Source: Consotaella aegiceratis
Lineage (GTDB): Bacteria > Pseudomonadota > Alphaproteobacteria > Rhizobiales > Rhizobiaceae
Assembly (NCBI RefSeq): GCF_036541425.1
Contig: NZ_JAZHFT010000005.1
Coordinates: 1 to 64,000 of the forward strand
DNA length: 64,000 bases
Reading direction: 5' to 3'
Below the pieces are notes generated by a model. It was not told the DNA's origin and searched no databases. It worked only from the letters and a program-made list of their open reading frames with translations. Below are positions 17,718 through 27,974 of this stretch, in pieces; position 1 is the first letter of the stretch, and every line of letters begins with the position of its first letter. The translations under genes and the position numbers were made by a program.

Positions 17718-20700
17718 ATGTCCGCCGCCCCCGCGCTGTCCTGGCTCAGCGATCCGACGATCTTCGCCGTCGGCCGGCTCGACGCCGTCTCGGACCATAC
17801 CGCCTATCCCAGCGTCGAGGCCGCGCGCGCCGGCAGCACCAGCCCGTGGCGCCGCAGCCTGAGCGGACGCTGGGCGTTCCACCATGCCGACCGCCCCGAG
17901 GCGCGGCCGGCCGATTTCTTCAAGGCCGGATTCGACACCTCGGATTGGGCGGCAATCGACGTTCCCGGCTATATTCAAACCCAGGGCTTCGGCCGAAACC
18001 AGTACGTCAACACACAATACCCCTGGGACGGGATCGAAGACTTACGCCCGCCCGAGGTGCCGCAGGCCAACGCGGTGGGTTCCTACGTCACTGCGTTCGA
18101 GCACGGCTCCGTGGCGAAAGGCGAGCGCGTCGTGCTCACCTTCGAAGGCGCCGAGACGGCGTTCTATGTCTGGCTCAACGGAACCTTCGTCGGCTATGGC
18201 GAGGACAGCTTCACCCCGTCCCGTTTCGACGTCACCGAGCTGTTGGTGGAAGGCGAAAACCGGCTCGCGGTCGAGGTCTATCAGCGATCGTCGGCGAGTT
18301 GGATCGAGGACCAGGACTTCTGGCGCCTGACCGGCATCTTCCGCGATGTGGTGCTGGAGACCCTGCCCCGCGCCCATATCGACGATCTCTTCGTGACGAC
18401 GGATTTGTCCGACGATTTCACCGAAGCGGCTCTCCGCCTCCGTCTGAAACTTGCCGTGCCGGACGACGGCGCGACGCTGGCGATCGAGCTGCGGGACCCG
18501 ACAGGGCAGACGGTGCTCACCGAGCCTCCGGTTCCGGCCGCCGGCGAGATGGATCTCGCCCTGCCGGTCCTGAAGCCGGCGCTGTGGAGCGCCGAAGCAC
18601 CGCATCTCTACGAGCTGATGCTGGTTCTCGCCGACGGCTCCGGCGCGGTGATCGAGGCGGTGCCGCAAAAGGTCGGCTTCCGCCGTTTCGAGATCAGGGA
18701 CAAGGTGATGCGCCTGAACGGCAAGCGCATCGTCTTCAACGGCGTCAACCGGCACGAGTTCAACGCCCGGCGCGGCCGCGCGGTCACCCGCGAGGACATG
18801 CTGTGGGACATCCGCTTCATCAAGCAGAACAACATCAACGCGGTGCGCACCAGCCACTACCCGAACCAGAGCGAGTGGTACCGGCTCTGCGACGAGTACG
18901 GCGTCTACCTGGTCGACGAGGCCAACCTGGAATCCCACGGCTCCTGGCAGAAGAACGGCGAGACCCTGCCCGAATGGGTGGTGCCGGACGGTCGGCCGGA
19001 ATGGCGCGAGGCCGTCATCGACCGTGCCCGCTCCATGCTCGAGCGCGACAAGAACCATGTCTCGATCCTGATCTGGTCGTGCGGCAACGAGAGCTATGGC
19101 GGCAAGAACATCTTCGAGATGTCGGAGTTCTTCCGCCAGCGCGATCCTTCGCGTGTCGTGCACTACGAAGGAGTGACCCGCGACCGTCGTTTCGACGACA
19201 CCAGCGACATCGAAAGCCACATGTACACCAAGCCGCAGGACGTCGAGGTCTACCTGCGGAGCGATCCGAAGAAGCCGTTCATCCTGTGCGAATACATGCA
19301 TGCCATGGGCAATTCCTGCGGCGGCATGCACCTCTACACCGATCTCGCGGACAAGTACGAGCTGTATCAGGGCGGCTTCATCTGGGACTATATCGACCAG
19401 GCGATGGCGGTGACGGCGCCGGACGGCAGCGAGCGGCTGGCCTATGGCGGCGAATTCGGCGAGCGGCCTTCGGATTACGAGTTCTGCGGCAATGGCATCG
19501 TCACCGCGCGCCGCGAACCCACCGCCAAGGCGCAGGAGGTCAAGGCGCTTTATCAGACGGTCGAGCTGAAGCCCGATCCGAGCGGCGTCACTCTCCGCAA
19601 CAAGAATCTGTTCGTCTCCACCGACGCCTGGTTCCTGCGCACCCAGCTGCTGAAGGACGGTGAAATCGTCCACACCGCCGAGATGGACGTTTCGGTGGCG
19701 CCGGGGTGCGAGGCTCGCCTCCCCCTCGATCTGCCGGCGGTCGACGCGCCCGGCGAATATGCCGTGCAGTGCTCGCTGCACCTCAAGGCGGACACGTCCT
19801 GGGCTGAACGCGGCCACGAAGTCGCCTTCGGCGAACACGTCTGGCAGATCGAGGGCAAGGCCGAGACAGAGGCGGCAGAAGCTTTGACGGTCGCGCGCGG
19901 CGACCTCAATCTCGGCGTCTCCACGTCCGGCTACGCGGCCCTGTTCTCGCGCGTCCAGGGCGGCCTGACGTCGATCAAGCTCGGCGACGAGGAACTGCTC
20001 CCGCGCCCGCCACGCCTGATCTTCTGGCGCGCCGTCACCGACAACGACCGCGGCAATCATCACGGCTTTCGGTTGGCACCGTGGCACACGGCGACGCTCT
20101 ATCAGCGCGTCGTCGAGTGCCGTTTCAGCGAGGCGGCCGGCGAGCCGACCGCATCCTACCGCTTCGCCCTGCCCGGCCTGCCGATCGAGCCGACGGTGAC
20201 CTACCGTACGGGGCGCGACGGACTGATCCATGTCGAGGCGAATTATCCCGGCGGCGACGGTCTGCCCGATCTGCCGCTGTTCGGCCTGCAGTTCAGCCTG
20301 GCGCCCTCGTTCGACCACTTCCGCTTCTATGGCTTGGGGCCGGACGAAAGCTATGTCGATCGCTGCCGGGGCGCGCGGCTCGGTATCTTCGAGACGACGG
20401 TGGCGGGCAACCTGTCTCCCTATCTGGTGCCGCAGGAGTGCGGCAACCGCATGGGGGTTCGCTGGGCCGACATCGTGTCTGCACAGGGGCGCGGCCTGCA
20501 TTTCGCAACAGAAGGCGCGCCGTTCGAGCTGGGTGTGCTGCCCTACGACGCCTTCGAACTGCAAAGCGCGATGCGGCCCGAAGATCTGCCGCCGGTGAGC
20601 CGGACAGTGGTCAGCATCATCGCCAAGCAGATGGGTGTCGGCGGCGACGACAGCTGGGGCGCGCCGGTGCACGAGCAGTATCGGATACCCTCGTCCGAGC

Positions 20701-20744
20701 CGCTGTCACTGCGCTTCACCGTGGCACCTTACTCCAAGGCCTGA
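17718..20744 (+). CDS. lacZ: Beta-galactosidase, glycoside hydrolase family 2 (LacZ-type)
   Basis: This 1008-residue LacZ-size enzyme hydrolyses terminal beta-galactosides. It shows the jelly-roll N-terminus, immunoglobulin-like domains, a TIM barrel and the long C-terminal small-chain domain of GH2. The acid/base Glu458 lies in WSCGNES and the nucleophile Glu525 in ILCEYMHAMGNS, as in E. coli. SHYPNQ is also conserved. No signal peptide is seen, so it is cytoplasmic. ATG 17718 has GAGG eight bases upstream and is preferred to ATG 17712 or the long frame open from 17613. It is followed at 62 bases by a heparinase II/III gene. Co-regulation with importer B, and galactose delivery to the fused galactokinase, are inferred. 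Confidence 0.92.
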   Translation: MSAAPALSWLSDPTIFAVGRLDAVSDHTAYPSVEAARAGSTSPWRRSLSGRWAFHHADRPEARPADFFKAGFDTSDWAAIDVPGYIQTQGFGRNQYVNTQYPWDGIEDLRPPEVPQANAVGSYVTAFEHGSVAKGERVVLTFEGAETAFYVWLNGTFVGYGEDSFTPSRFDVTELLVEGENRLAVEVYQRSSASWIEDQDFWRLTGIFRDVVLETLPRAHIDDLFVTTDLSDDFTEAALRLRLKLAVPDDGATLAIELRDPTGQTVLTEPPVPAAGEMDLALPVLKPALWSAEAPHLYELMLVLADGSGAVIEAVPQKVGFRRFEIRDKVMRLNGKRIVFNGVNRHEFNARRGRAVTREDMLWDIRFIKQNNINAVRTSHYPNQSEWYRLCDEYGVYLVDEANLESHGSWQKNGETLPEWVVPDGRPEWREAVIDRARSMLERDKNHVSILIWSCGNESYGGKNIFEMSEFFRQRDPSRVVHYEGVTRDRRFDDTSDIESHMYTKPQDVEVYLRSDPKKPFILCEYMHAMGNSCGGMHLYTDLADKYELYQGGFIWDYIDQAMAVTAPDGSERLAYGGEFGERPSDYEFCGNGIVTARREPTAKAQEVKALYQTVELKPDPSGVTLRNKNLFVSTDAWFLRTQLLKDGEIVHTAEMDVSVAPGCEARLPLDLPAVDAPGEYAVQCSLHLKADTSWAERGHEVAFGEHVWQIEGKAETEAAEALTVARGDLNLGVSTSGYAALFSRVQGGLTSIKLGDEELLPRPPRLIFWRAVTDNDRGNHHGFRLAPWHTATLYQRVVECRFSEAAGEPTASYRFALPGLPIEPTVTYRTGRDGLIHVEANYPGGDGLPDLPLFGLQFSLAPSFDHFRFYGLGPDESYVDRCRGARLGIFETTVAGNLSPYLVPQECGNRMGVRWADIVSAQGRGLHFATEGAPFELGVLPYDAFELQSAMRPEDLPPVSRTVVSIIAKQMGVGGDDSWGAPVHEQYRIPSSEPLSLRFTVAPYSKA

Positions 20745-20805
20745 CCCGCCGACAGGCGCTCCGCCGGACCAGCCGCGCGGAGCCCCGGCTTCCGAGGACC
20801 CCTTC

Positions 20806-22596
20806 ATGTTCGTGGAACTGCTTGACCGTCTCCCCGCCCAACTTGCCGAGTTCGCGCCTCGCGCGCCGGCGCGCGACCGGGCGGCATGGACGGCGTTGCC
20901 AAGCACTATTGCCGCGTCGCTCGTGGCTCGCGGCGAAAGCCTGCTCGGTCAGCCCTATCCGTCGATTCCGGCAACCGACTACATGGCCTTCTGCCGGACC
21001 GGCAACCGGGTCGGCTGCGAAGAGCTCTATATGGCGCGGCGCCGAATGCTGAACGCCTTGGTCATGGCCGAATGCGTGGAGGCGGAGGGGCGCTTCATCG
21101 ACGCCGTCATTGATGGCATCTTCGCGCTATGCGAGGAAAGCGGTTGGCAGCTCCCGGCCCACAACAGCTATGTCCGCGACACCCCGCAGATCATCCTGCC
21201 CGACACTGCGGCGCCGGTGATCGATCTTTTCGCCGCCGAGACCGGCGCTCAGCTGGCCATGGTGCGCCACCTCCTCGGCGCCGAGCTCGACGCGATCAGC
21301 CCGCTGATCGGCGAGCGCATCCGCCGGGAGATCCAGACTCGGATCGTCACGCCCTATCTCGACCGCCATTTCTGGTGGATGGGCAATGGCGACGAGCCGA
21401 TGTGCAACTGGACGGTCTGGTGCACCCAGAACGTGCTCCTCGCCGCCTTCACCACGGGCCAAAGCCAGGAGACCAAGCGGCGCGTCGTCGAGAAGGCGGC
21501 CCATGGCATGGACGCCTTCCTCAAGGACTATGGCGAGGACGGCTGCTGCGAGGAAGGCGTGCTCTACTATCGCCATGCCGGCCTCTGCCTGTTCAACGCC
21601 ATGGAGGTGCTGAACGCCGTGACCGACGGGACCTTCGCGCCGCTCTTCGGCGAGCCGAAGATCCGCAACATCGCCGAATACATCCTCCACATGCACGTCG
21701 CGGACCGACACTATTTCAACTTCGCCGACTGCTCGGCCGTCGTCGAACGCGCGGGCGTGCGCGAGTTTCTGTTCGGCCAGCGCGTGGACAGCGCGGCGCT
21801 CGCCTCGTTCGCCGCCGCCGACTGGCAACGAGACGAAAACCACGACCTGCCCGACGAACTCAACCTGTTCTACCGATTGCAGGCGGCGTTCACCGCCCGG
21901 GAGATCGTGGCCTATCCCGCCGGGCAGGAGGACAAGCGCGAAATCTACTATCCGAGCAACGGCGTCTTCGTCGCCCGCGACGCCGTCTTCGATCTCGCGG
22001 TCAAGGCCGGCGACAACGGCGACAGCCACAATCACAACGACACGGGCAGCCTGACGCTCTACAAAAACGGCAAGCCATTGCTGATCGACGTCGGCGTCGA
22101 AAGCTATACGGCCAAGACCTTCTCGCCACGACGTTACGAAATCTGGACGATGCAATCGGCCTATCACAATCTGCCGACCTTCGGCGGCGTCATGCAGGAA
22201 GCCGGCGCCGCGTTTGCCGCGCGTGATGTCGAGGTCTCTTTCGGCCCCGGCGACAGCCGGATCGCGATGGAGATTGCCGGCGCCTATCCGCCGGAGGCCG
22301 ACGTCGCCTGCTATCGGCGCGAGGTGCGGCTGGTCAAAGGGGAGGCCGTTGTCGTCGAGGATCGATACGAGGGCGAAAGGCCGGCCGAGCTCAGCCTGAT
22401 GTTCGTCGAGCATCCCGAAATTTCAGACGGTCTCATTCGGGTCGGCGATCTCGGCACGATCCACCTCGACGGCGCCGGCACCATGCGTCTGGAGGAAATC
22501 CCGATCACCGATGTGCGCCTGCGCTGGGCCTGGCCGGACCGCCTCTACCGCGTGCTCGTGCCGATGGGCTCGCATCTCATGCTCACCGTCATTTGA
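20806..22596 (+). CDS. Second heparinase II/III-family protein (no signal peptide)
   Basis: This is a 596-residue lyase-family protein. The C-terminal heparinase II/III domain begins near residue 400 and contains DSHNHNDTGSLTLYKNGKP, then LIDVGVESYTAKTFSPRRYE and the later AYHNLPTFGG. The histidines of the first motif are those used in this fold. The N-terminal helical part includes MCNWTVWCTQN. It differs clearly from the lyase at 12339, so the two are not recent duplicates. No signal peptide is present. The start at 20806 gives MFVELLDRLP; the frame is open upstream over the lacZ end but is not conserved-looking. It is in an operon with lacZ and the next gene, 17 bases away. Confidence 0.85.
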   Translation: MFVELLDRLPAQLAEFAPRAPARDRAAWTALPSTIAASLVARGESLLGQPYPSIPATDYMAFCRTGNRVGCEELYMARRRMLNALVMAECVEAEGRFIDAVIDGIFALCEESGWQLPAHNSYVRDTPQIILPDTAAPVIDLFAAETGAQLAMVRHLLGAELDAISPLIGERIRREIQTRIVTPYLDRHFWWMGNGDEPMCNWTVWCTQNVLLAAFTTGQSQETKRRVVEKAAHGMDAFLKDYGEDGCCEEGVLYYRHAGLCLFNAMEVLNAVTDGTFAPLFGEPKIRNIAEYILHMHVADRHYFNFADCSAVVERAGVREFLFGQRVDSAALASFAAADWQRDENHDLPDELNLFYRLQAAFTAREIVAYPAGQEDKREIYYPSNGVFVARDAVFDLAVKAGDNGDSHNHNDTGSLTLYKNGKPLLIDVGVESYTAKTFSPRRYEIWTMQSAYHNLPTFGGVMQEAGAAFAARDVEVSFGPGDSRIAMEIAGAYPPEADVACYRREVRLVKGEAVVVEDRYEGERPAELSLMFVEHPEISDGLIRVGDLGTIHLDGAGTMRLEEIPITDVRLRWAWPDRLYRVLVPMGSHLMLTVI

Positions 22597-22613
22597 TCCC
22601 AGGGAGTTGAACC

Positions 22614-23405
22614 ATGCCCCTCGTCCTCAGCGTCGTCAGCGCCGCCGGGCGCATCCTGTCGGAGCGCCGCGGCGAAGACGAAACCTGGCTCGTGCATCGT
22701 CCGACCTATGAGGACGGCGACAGCCTGGTGATCGAGAGCAGCGAGACGAACCAGTTCGTCCTCATTCAGATGGACGACGCCATGGAGCCCGCGCTCTTGT
22801 TCCTCAAGGACAAACGGTTCGAGCTGCCGATCCCCTTTGACGGGAGGCGCGCCGCCCATTCGCCGCGTGCCTTTGCCGGCGAGATGCACCGGCTTCATGC
22901 GCGCAAGGCGCTGCCGGCGGAGATTGCGGCCCGACGCAACCTCGCCTTCAATCCCTACGACCACCACGACAATACGAGCCTGTTTCCGCATGCCGAGGCC
23001 AATGTCGAGACGCGCGGCGAGGCCGGCTTTGCGGCGCGCAACGCCATCGACGGGCAGAAAGCCAACGACGATCACGGCTCCTGGCCCTATACGAGCTGGG
23101 GCATCAACCAGGACCCCGATGCCGAACTGACCCTGCGCTTCGGCCGTCCGGTGGCGATCGACGAGGTCGTGCTCTACCTTCGCGCCGATTTTCCGCATGA
23201 CGCCTGGTGGAGACGGGCGACGCTCGGCTTTTCCGACGGCAGCGACCTGGGTGCCGACCTGTCGAAGACCGGCGAGGCACAGCGGATCGCCTTTTCGCCG
23301 AAGACCGTGGAATGGCTGAGCCTCGGCAAGCTGATCAAGGCGGACGATCCCTCGCCCTTTCCTGCGCTGACGCAGATCGAGTGCTGGGGACGCGAAGCGG
23401 CTTGA
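22614..23405 (+). CDS. Discoidin-like carbohydrate-binding protein, cytoplasmic
   Basis: This 263-residue protein has two parts. Residues ~1-95 are a small beta-rich region (SSETNQFVLIQMDDAMEPAL). Residues ~110-263 look like a galactose-binding (F5/8-type C, discoidin) domain: RNLAFNPYD, then NVETRGEAGFAARNAIDG, WPYTSWGINQ and DEVVLYLRADFPHDAWW. I recall similar proteins beside heparinase genes in other bacteria, where they are annotated only as carbohydrate-binding. There is no signal peptide and no obvious catalytic motif. It is the last gene of the lacZ/lyase operon. A role as sugar-binding accessory to the lyase is a guess; it might itself be an enzyme. Confidence 0.7.
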   Translation: MPLVLSVVSAAGRILSERRGEDETWLVHRPTYEDGDSLVIESSETNQFVLIQMDDAMEPALLFLKDKRFELPIPFDGRRAAHSPRAFAGEMHRLHARKALPAEIAARRNLAFNPYDHHDNTSLFPHAEANVETRGEAGFAARNAIDGQKANDDHGSWPYTSWGINQDPDAELTLRFGRPVAIDEVVLYLRADFPHDAWWRRATLGFSDGSDLGADLSKTGEAQRIAFSPKTVEWLSLGKLIKADDPSPFPALTQIECWGREAA

Positions 23406-23447
23406 CGACGCCGATGCGCTCCGGGAGAGACCGGTCGGCGAGCGGTT

Positions 23448-24029
23448 TTACGACGGTTTCGACTGCAGTCCGGCGATCAGGATATCGGTGAGCCGAACGG
23501 CGCTCTCCCTCCAGTCGGGGGCAGATGTGGTGGCCGCCACCCCCATCATGACCGCCATGATGTCCGCCGTCTTGACGTCCGGCCGCACGTCGCCCGCCGC
23601 GATGGCCGCAGCCAGCAGGGTCTCGATGCTCTCGGCGAGCAGATTGCCCGAAAACTCGTAGAGCGCGGACGGGTTGCCGACGGCCGCCGTGAACGCCGCC
23701 GCAATGACCTTCTTGGTCGCCATATAGTCGATGGACAGACGCAGCCACTGGCGCATGGCTTCAGCCGGCGGGAGTTCTCGAAGAAGACGGTCCGCCGCCG
23801 CCCCAAGCTGCTCGATCTCGCGCCGATAGACCGCTTCCAGGATCGCCTGCCGGTTCGGAAAGTGGCGATAGAGCGTGCCGATGCCGACCTCGGCACGGCG
23901 AGCGATCTCCTCCAGGCTGACGTCCGGCCCTTGTTCCGTGAAGGCCGTCTTGGCCTCCTCCATCAGCCGCTCGCGATTGCGCAGAGCGTCGGCGCGCAGA
24001 TGCCTGCCTGTGCGATCAGTTTTTGTCAT
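23448..24029 (-). CDS. TetR-family transcriptional repressor
   Basis: This 193-residue regulator has a TetR helix-turn-helix at about residues 20-62 (SLEEIARRAEVGIGTLYRHF) and an unrelated C-terminal ligand domain of the SBP2/TetR_C type. The ATG at 24029 has AAGAGAG upstream; the longer frame from 24065 would run over an operator-like repeat. It is divergent from the SDR gene at 24164, a very common arrangement in which TetR represses the oxidoreductase and itself. The inducer is not known. It probably stands apart from the sugar modules. Confidence 0.9.
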   Translation of the reverse strand: MTKTDRTGRHLRADALRNRERLMEEAKTAFTEQGPDVSLEEIARRAEVGIGTLYRHFPNRQAILEAVYRREIEQLGAAADRLLRELPPAEAMRQWLRLSIDYMATKKVIAAAFTAAVGNPSALYEFSGNLLAESIETLLAAAIAAGDVRPDVKTADIMAVMMGVAATTSAPDWRESAVRLTDILIAGLQSKPS

Positions 24030-24047
24030 TCGGTCTCTCTTGATAAA

Positions 24048-24085
24048 CGGAGGAAACCTCCGCATATAATCGGAGCAAGCCTCCG
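24048..24085. promoter_or_regulatory. Tandem inverted-repeat operators of the TetR/SDR pair
   Basis: Two copies of a near-identical dyad lie in the divergent gap: CGGAGGAAACCTCCG at 24048-24062 and CGGAGCAAGCCTCCG at 24071-24085. Their starts are exactly 23 bases apart, close to two helical turns, so two dimers could bind side by side. The first copy has perfect 6-bp arms, the second 5-bp arms. This is the expected pattern for TetR binding and autoregulation. Confidence 0.7.
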
Positions 24086-24163
24086 CTTGTATCGTATTCG
24101 GCCCGGTATCGCAAAGAAATGCGCCGTGTCGAACTCCGACATCCTTAGACTATGAGGGCTATC

Positions 24164-25132
24164 ATGGCTTCGAAATTCGGCTTCGAGTCGACCACCGACG
24201 AAGTTCTCGACGGCGTCGATCTGAGCGGCAAGCGCGCGCTCGTCACCGGTGTGTCGTCCGGCCTCGGCGTGGAGACCGCCCGCGTGCTGGCGGCCCATGG
24301 CGCGACGGTGATCGGCGCGGCGCGCGATCTCGACAAGGCACGGGCGGCCGTTGACAAGGCCCAAGCCGAGGCGGGCACCTCCGGCACCATCGAACTGATC
24401 GAGTTGAACCTCGCGTCGCTGGCCAGTGTCCGTGGCTGCGCCGATGGCCTGATCGAGGACGGCAAGCCGTTCGATCTGGTGATCGCCAACGCCGGTGTCA
24501 TGGCCTGTCCCCAGGGAACCACGGCGGACGGCTTCGAAACGCAGTTCGGCACCAATCATCTCGGGCACTTCGTCTTCGTCAACCGGATCGAATCCCTGTT
24601 GAAGCCCGGCGCGCGCGTCGTCATGCTGTCGTCGTCCGGACACCAGTTTTCCGACGTCGATCTCGACGACCCCAATTTCGAGCATACGCCGTACGAGCCC
24701 TTTGTCGCCTATGGGCGTTCGAAGACCGCCAACGCGCTGTTTGCCGCCGAATTCGACCGCCGCCACAAGGACCGCGGCATTCGTGGCGTCGCCGTCCATC
24801 CCGGCGGCATCCAGACCGACCTCGGCCGCCATATGACGCCGGAAGCCATCGAGGAACTGATCGACAGCATCAATGCCGCCCAAGCCGAAGGCGCGCCGGC
24901 GTTTCAGTGGAAAACGATCCCTCAGGGGGCCGCGACCTCGGTCTGGGCGGGCGTCGCCGCGGACGCCGAGGAAGTCGGCGGCCAATACTGCGAAGATTGC
25001 CATGTGGCGGAGCCGATCGAAGGCGGGCCCGAGATCGGCATCACCGGCGGAGTGCGACCCTATGCACTCGATCCCGACCACGCCAAGGCCTTGTGGACCA
25101 AAAGCGAGGAAATGGTGAACGAGCGCTTCTGA
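24164..25132 (+). CDS. Short-chain dehydrogenase/reductase (retinol-dehydrogenase-like)
   Basis: This 322-residue SDR is longer than the classical ~250. It has the NAD(P)-binding glycine motif TGVSSGLG (near residue 34), NAG in VIANAGVM, a catalytic Ser in MLSSSG, and YGRSK (Tyr-x-x-x-Lys). The C-terminal ~70 residues are the extension seen in retinol dehydrogenase/WW-domain-oxidoreductase-like bacterial SDRs. The natural substrate is unknown. ATG 24164 has GAGGG seven bases upstream and is preferred over ATG 24152. It is controlled, in all likelihood, by the divergent TetR. Confidence 0.88.
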   Translation: MASKFGFESTTDEVLDGVDLSGKRALVTGVSSGLGVETARVLAAHGATVIGAARDLDKARAAVDKAQAEAGTSGTIELIELNLASLASVRGCADGLIEDGKPFDLVIANAGVMACPQGTTADGFETQFGTNHLGHFVFVNRIESLLKPGARVVMLSSSGHQFSDVDLDDPNFEHTPYEPFVAYGRSKTANALFAAEFDRRHKDRGIRGVAVHPGGIQTDLGRHMTPEAIEELIDSINAAQAEGAPAFQWKTIPQGAATSVWAGVAADAEEVGGQYCEDCHVAEPIEGGPEIGITGGVRPYALDPDHAKALWTKSEEMVNERF

Positions 25133-25141
25133 GGTTCGCGG

Positions 25142-25188
25142 TCCCGCTCCGAACGGGAAATCCGCTCCCGGCTCTTCGCAAACCGGGA
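25142..25188. terminator. Double hairpin between convergent SDR and sulfatase genes
   Basis: Two stems follow each other: TCCCG (25142-25146) with CGGGA (25154-25158), and TCCCGG (25166-25171) with CCGGGA (25183-25188). They sit between genes converging at 25132 and 25241, where a bidirectional terminator is expected. No T-run is present. Confidence 0.4.
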
Positions 25189-25240
25189 ACGGTCCTCCCC
25201 TGCGGCCAACGGCCTCCGGGATGGCTCGGTCTTTGAAACC

Positions 25241-26782
25241 TCAAGTGGCAAGATCGGCCAACGCCTGGGCGCTGTCGTGTTCGGGCACGTCGCCGATCTC
25301 GGCCATCTTGGCGTCGAGCTTGGCCAGCATGTCGCGGAAGACCGCGGCATGGCCCGGATCGTTCGCCAGGTTCATCATCTCGTAGGGATCCTCGGCGCAG
25401 TCGAACAGCTCCCATTCCGGCGGCGCGTCATTGGGGCGGGCGCCGGGCTGGTCGAGGTCCTTGTTGTACCAGTAGATCAGCTTGTAGCGGGCGTCGCGCA
25501 CGCCGTAATGCGCCCAGGCCTCGTGGATCTCGTCATTGTGCATCCAGTAGCGGTGATAGGCGAGATCCTCCCAGTCGTCCGGGCGCCACCCCTCCAGCAC
25601 GCCCCGCATCGAGCGCCCCTGCATGTAGGAGGGCACCGGCAGGCCGGCATAGTCGAGGAAGGTCGGCGCGAAGTCGACATTGCAGGCGATGTCGCGACCG
25701 ACCGAGCCCGGCTGGATGCCGGCCGGATAGCGCACGAGGAACGGCATCTGCAGCGACTCCTCGTACATGAAGCGCTTGTCGAACCAGCCGTGCTCGCCCA
25801 GGAAAAAGCCCTGGTCGGAGGTGTAGATCACCAGCGTGTTGTCGGCGAGGCCCTTTTCGTCGAGCTTGTCCAGCAGGCGACCGACATTGTCGTCGATCGA
25901 CTGGATGGTTCTCAGATAGCGCTTCATGTAGCGCTGATACTTGAACTCCGCGAGCCTGTTCGGATCGTCGAAGGTGAAGGTTTCGCCCGTCTCGGCACAG
26001 ATCAGCGAGATTGTCTCGCCGGTCTTGATCTCGGGAATCTTGCGCGCCCAGTGCAGGCGAAACATCAGCTCGCCCACCTCTGAGCCGCCCTCGGGCTGGA
26101 CGAGGCCGAGGTCCTCGTAGGTCATGTCCGAGCGGATGCGCATCTTGGCGGCCTTGGCCGCGGCTGCACGGTTGGCGTAGTCGTCGTAGAAGGTCTCGGG
26201 CAGCGGCAGATCCTCGTCGCGCCACATGTCGCGATGCTTGGGATGCGGCAGGAAGCTCCGGTGCGGCGCCTTGTGGTGGCACATCAGGAAGAACGGCTGG
26301 TCGCCATCCATCCGATCGAGGAAATCGAGGCTCATGTCGGTGATGACGTCGGTGGCGTAGCCGGGGCGTCGACGGGCGCCGTCTCGATCGATCATCACCG
26401 GGTCGAAATACTCGCCCTGCCCCGGCAGCACGCACCACTCGTCGAAGCCGGTCGGCTCGTGCTCGTGGCCCTCGCCCAGATGCCACTTGCCGAAGATCGC
26501 GGTGCGGTAGCCGCCATGCCTCAGATGCTTGGCGACGTTGGGCAGACGATTGTCGATGTGGGTGTTGAGCGTGGTGACGCAGTTCACGTGATTGTAGGTG
26601 CCGGTGAGGATCGCGGCACGGCTCGGCGTGCAGATCGAGTTGGTCACGTAAGTCGCGTCGTGACGCATGCCCTCGGCGGCCAGGCGGTCGAGATTGGGGG
26701 TGTGGTTCAGCCCCGCCCCGTATGCGCTGATGGCGCGCGCGGCGTGGTCGTCGGACATGATGAAGATAATGTTGGGGCGCAT
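25241..26782 (-). CDS. Sulfatase, S1 family (formylglycine type)
   Basis: This is a 513-residue type I sulfatase. NIIFIMSDDHA binds the Ca2+ ion at the N-terminus. Cys51 in CTPSRAAILTG is the residue converted to formylglycine. KWHLGEG and SDQGFFLGEHGWFDKRFMYE are further family blocks. The last of these is characteristic of the GlcNAc-6-sulfatase/heparan-type branch, so a sulfated amino sugar or similar is plausible. I see no signal peptide from the ATG at 26782, so it is predicted cytoplasmic. A GTG at 26812, immediately after the ATPase stop, is an alternative start that would allow coupling. It is the last gene of the importer C operon. Confidence 0.88.
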   Translation of the reverse strand: MRPNIIFIMSDDHAARAISAYGAGLNHTPNLDRLAAEGMRHDATYVTNSICTPSRAAILTGTYNHVNCVTTLNTHIDNRLPNVAKHLRHGGYRTAIFGKWHLGEGHEHEPTGFDEWCVLPGQGEYFDPVMIDRDGARRRPGYATDVITDMSLDFLDRMDGDQPFFLMCHHKAPHRSFLPHPKHRDMWRDEDLPLPETFYDDYANRAAAAKAAKMRIRSDMTYEDLGLVQPEGGSEVGELMFRLHWARKIPEIKTGETISLICAETGETFTFDDPNRLAEFKYQRYMKRYLRTIQSIDDNVGRLLDKLDEKGLADNTLVIYTSDQGFFLGEHGWFDKRFMYEESLQMPFLVRYPAGIQPGSVGRDIACNVDFAPTFLDYAGLPVPSYMQGRSMRGVLEGWRPDDWEDLAYHRYWMHNDEIHEAWAHYGVRDARYKLIYWYNKDLDQPGARPNDAPPEWELFDCAEDPYEMMNLANDPGHAAVFRDMLAKLDAKMAEIGDVPEHDSAQALADLAT

Positions 26783-26812
26783 CGTCGTACGATCTCGGAT
26801 TGTGACATTCAC

Positions 26813-27931
<1,119 letters not shown>

Positions 27932-27974
27932 AGGCCTCCCTCATGCGGCACGCAGTCGCCCCGGCGAATCGCCC

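Noticed and set aside
18042..20672. An 876-codon open frame on the minus strand inside lacZ
   Set aside because: It is antisense to a well-conserved GH2 enzyme and shows no recognisable domain.
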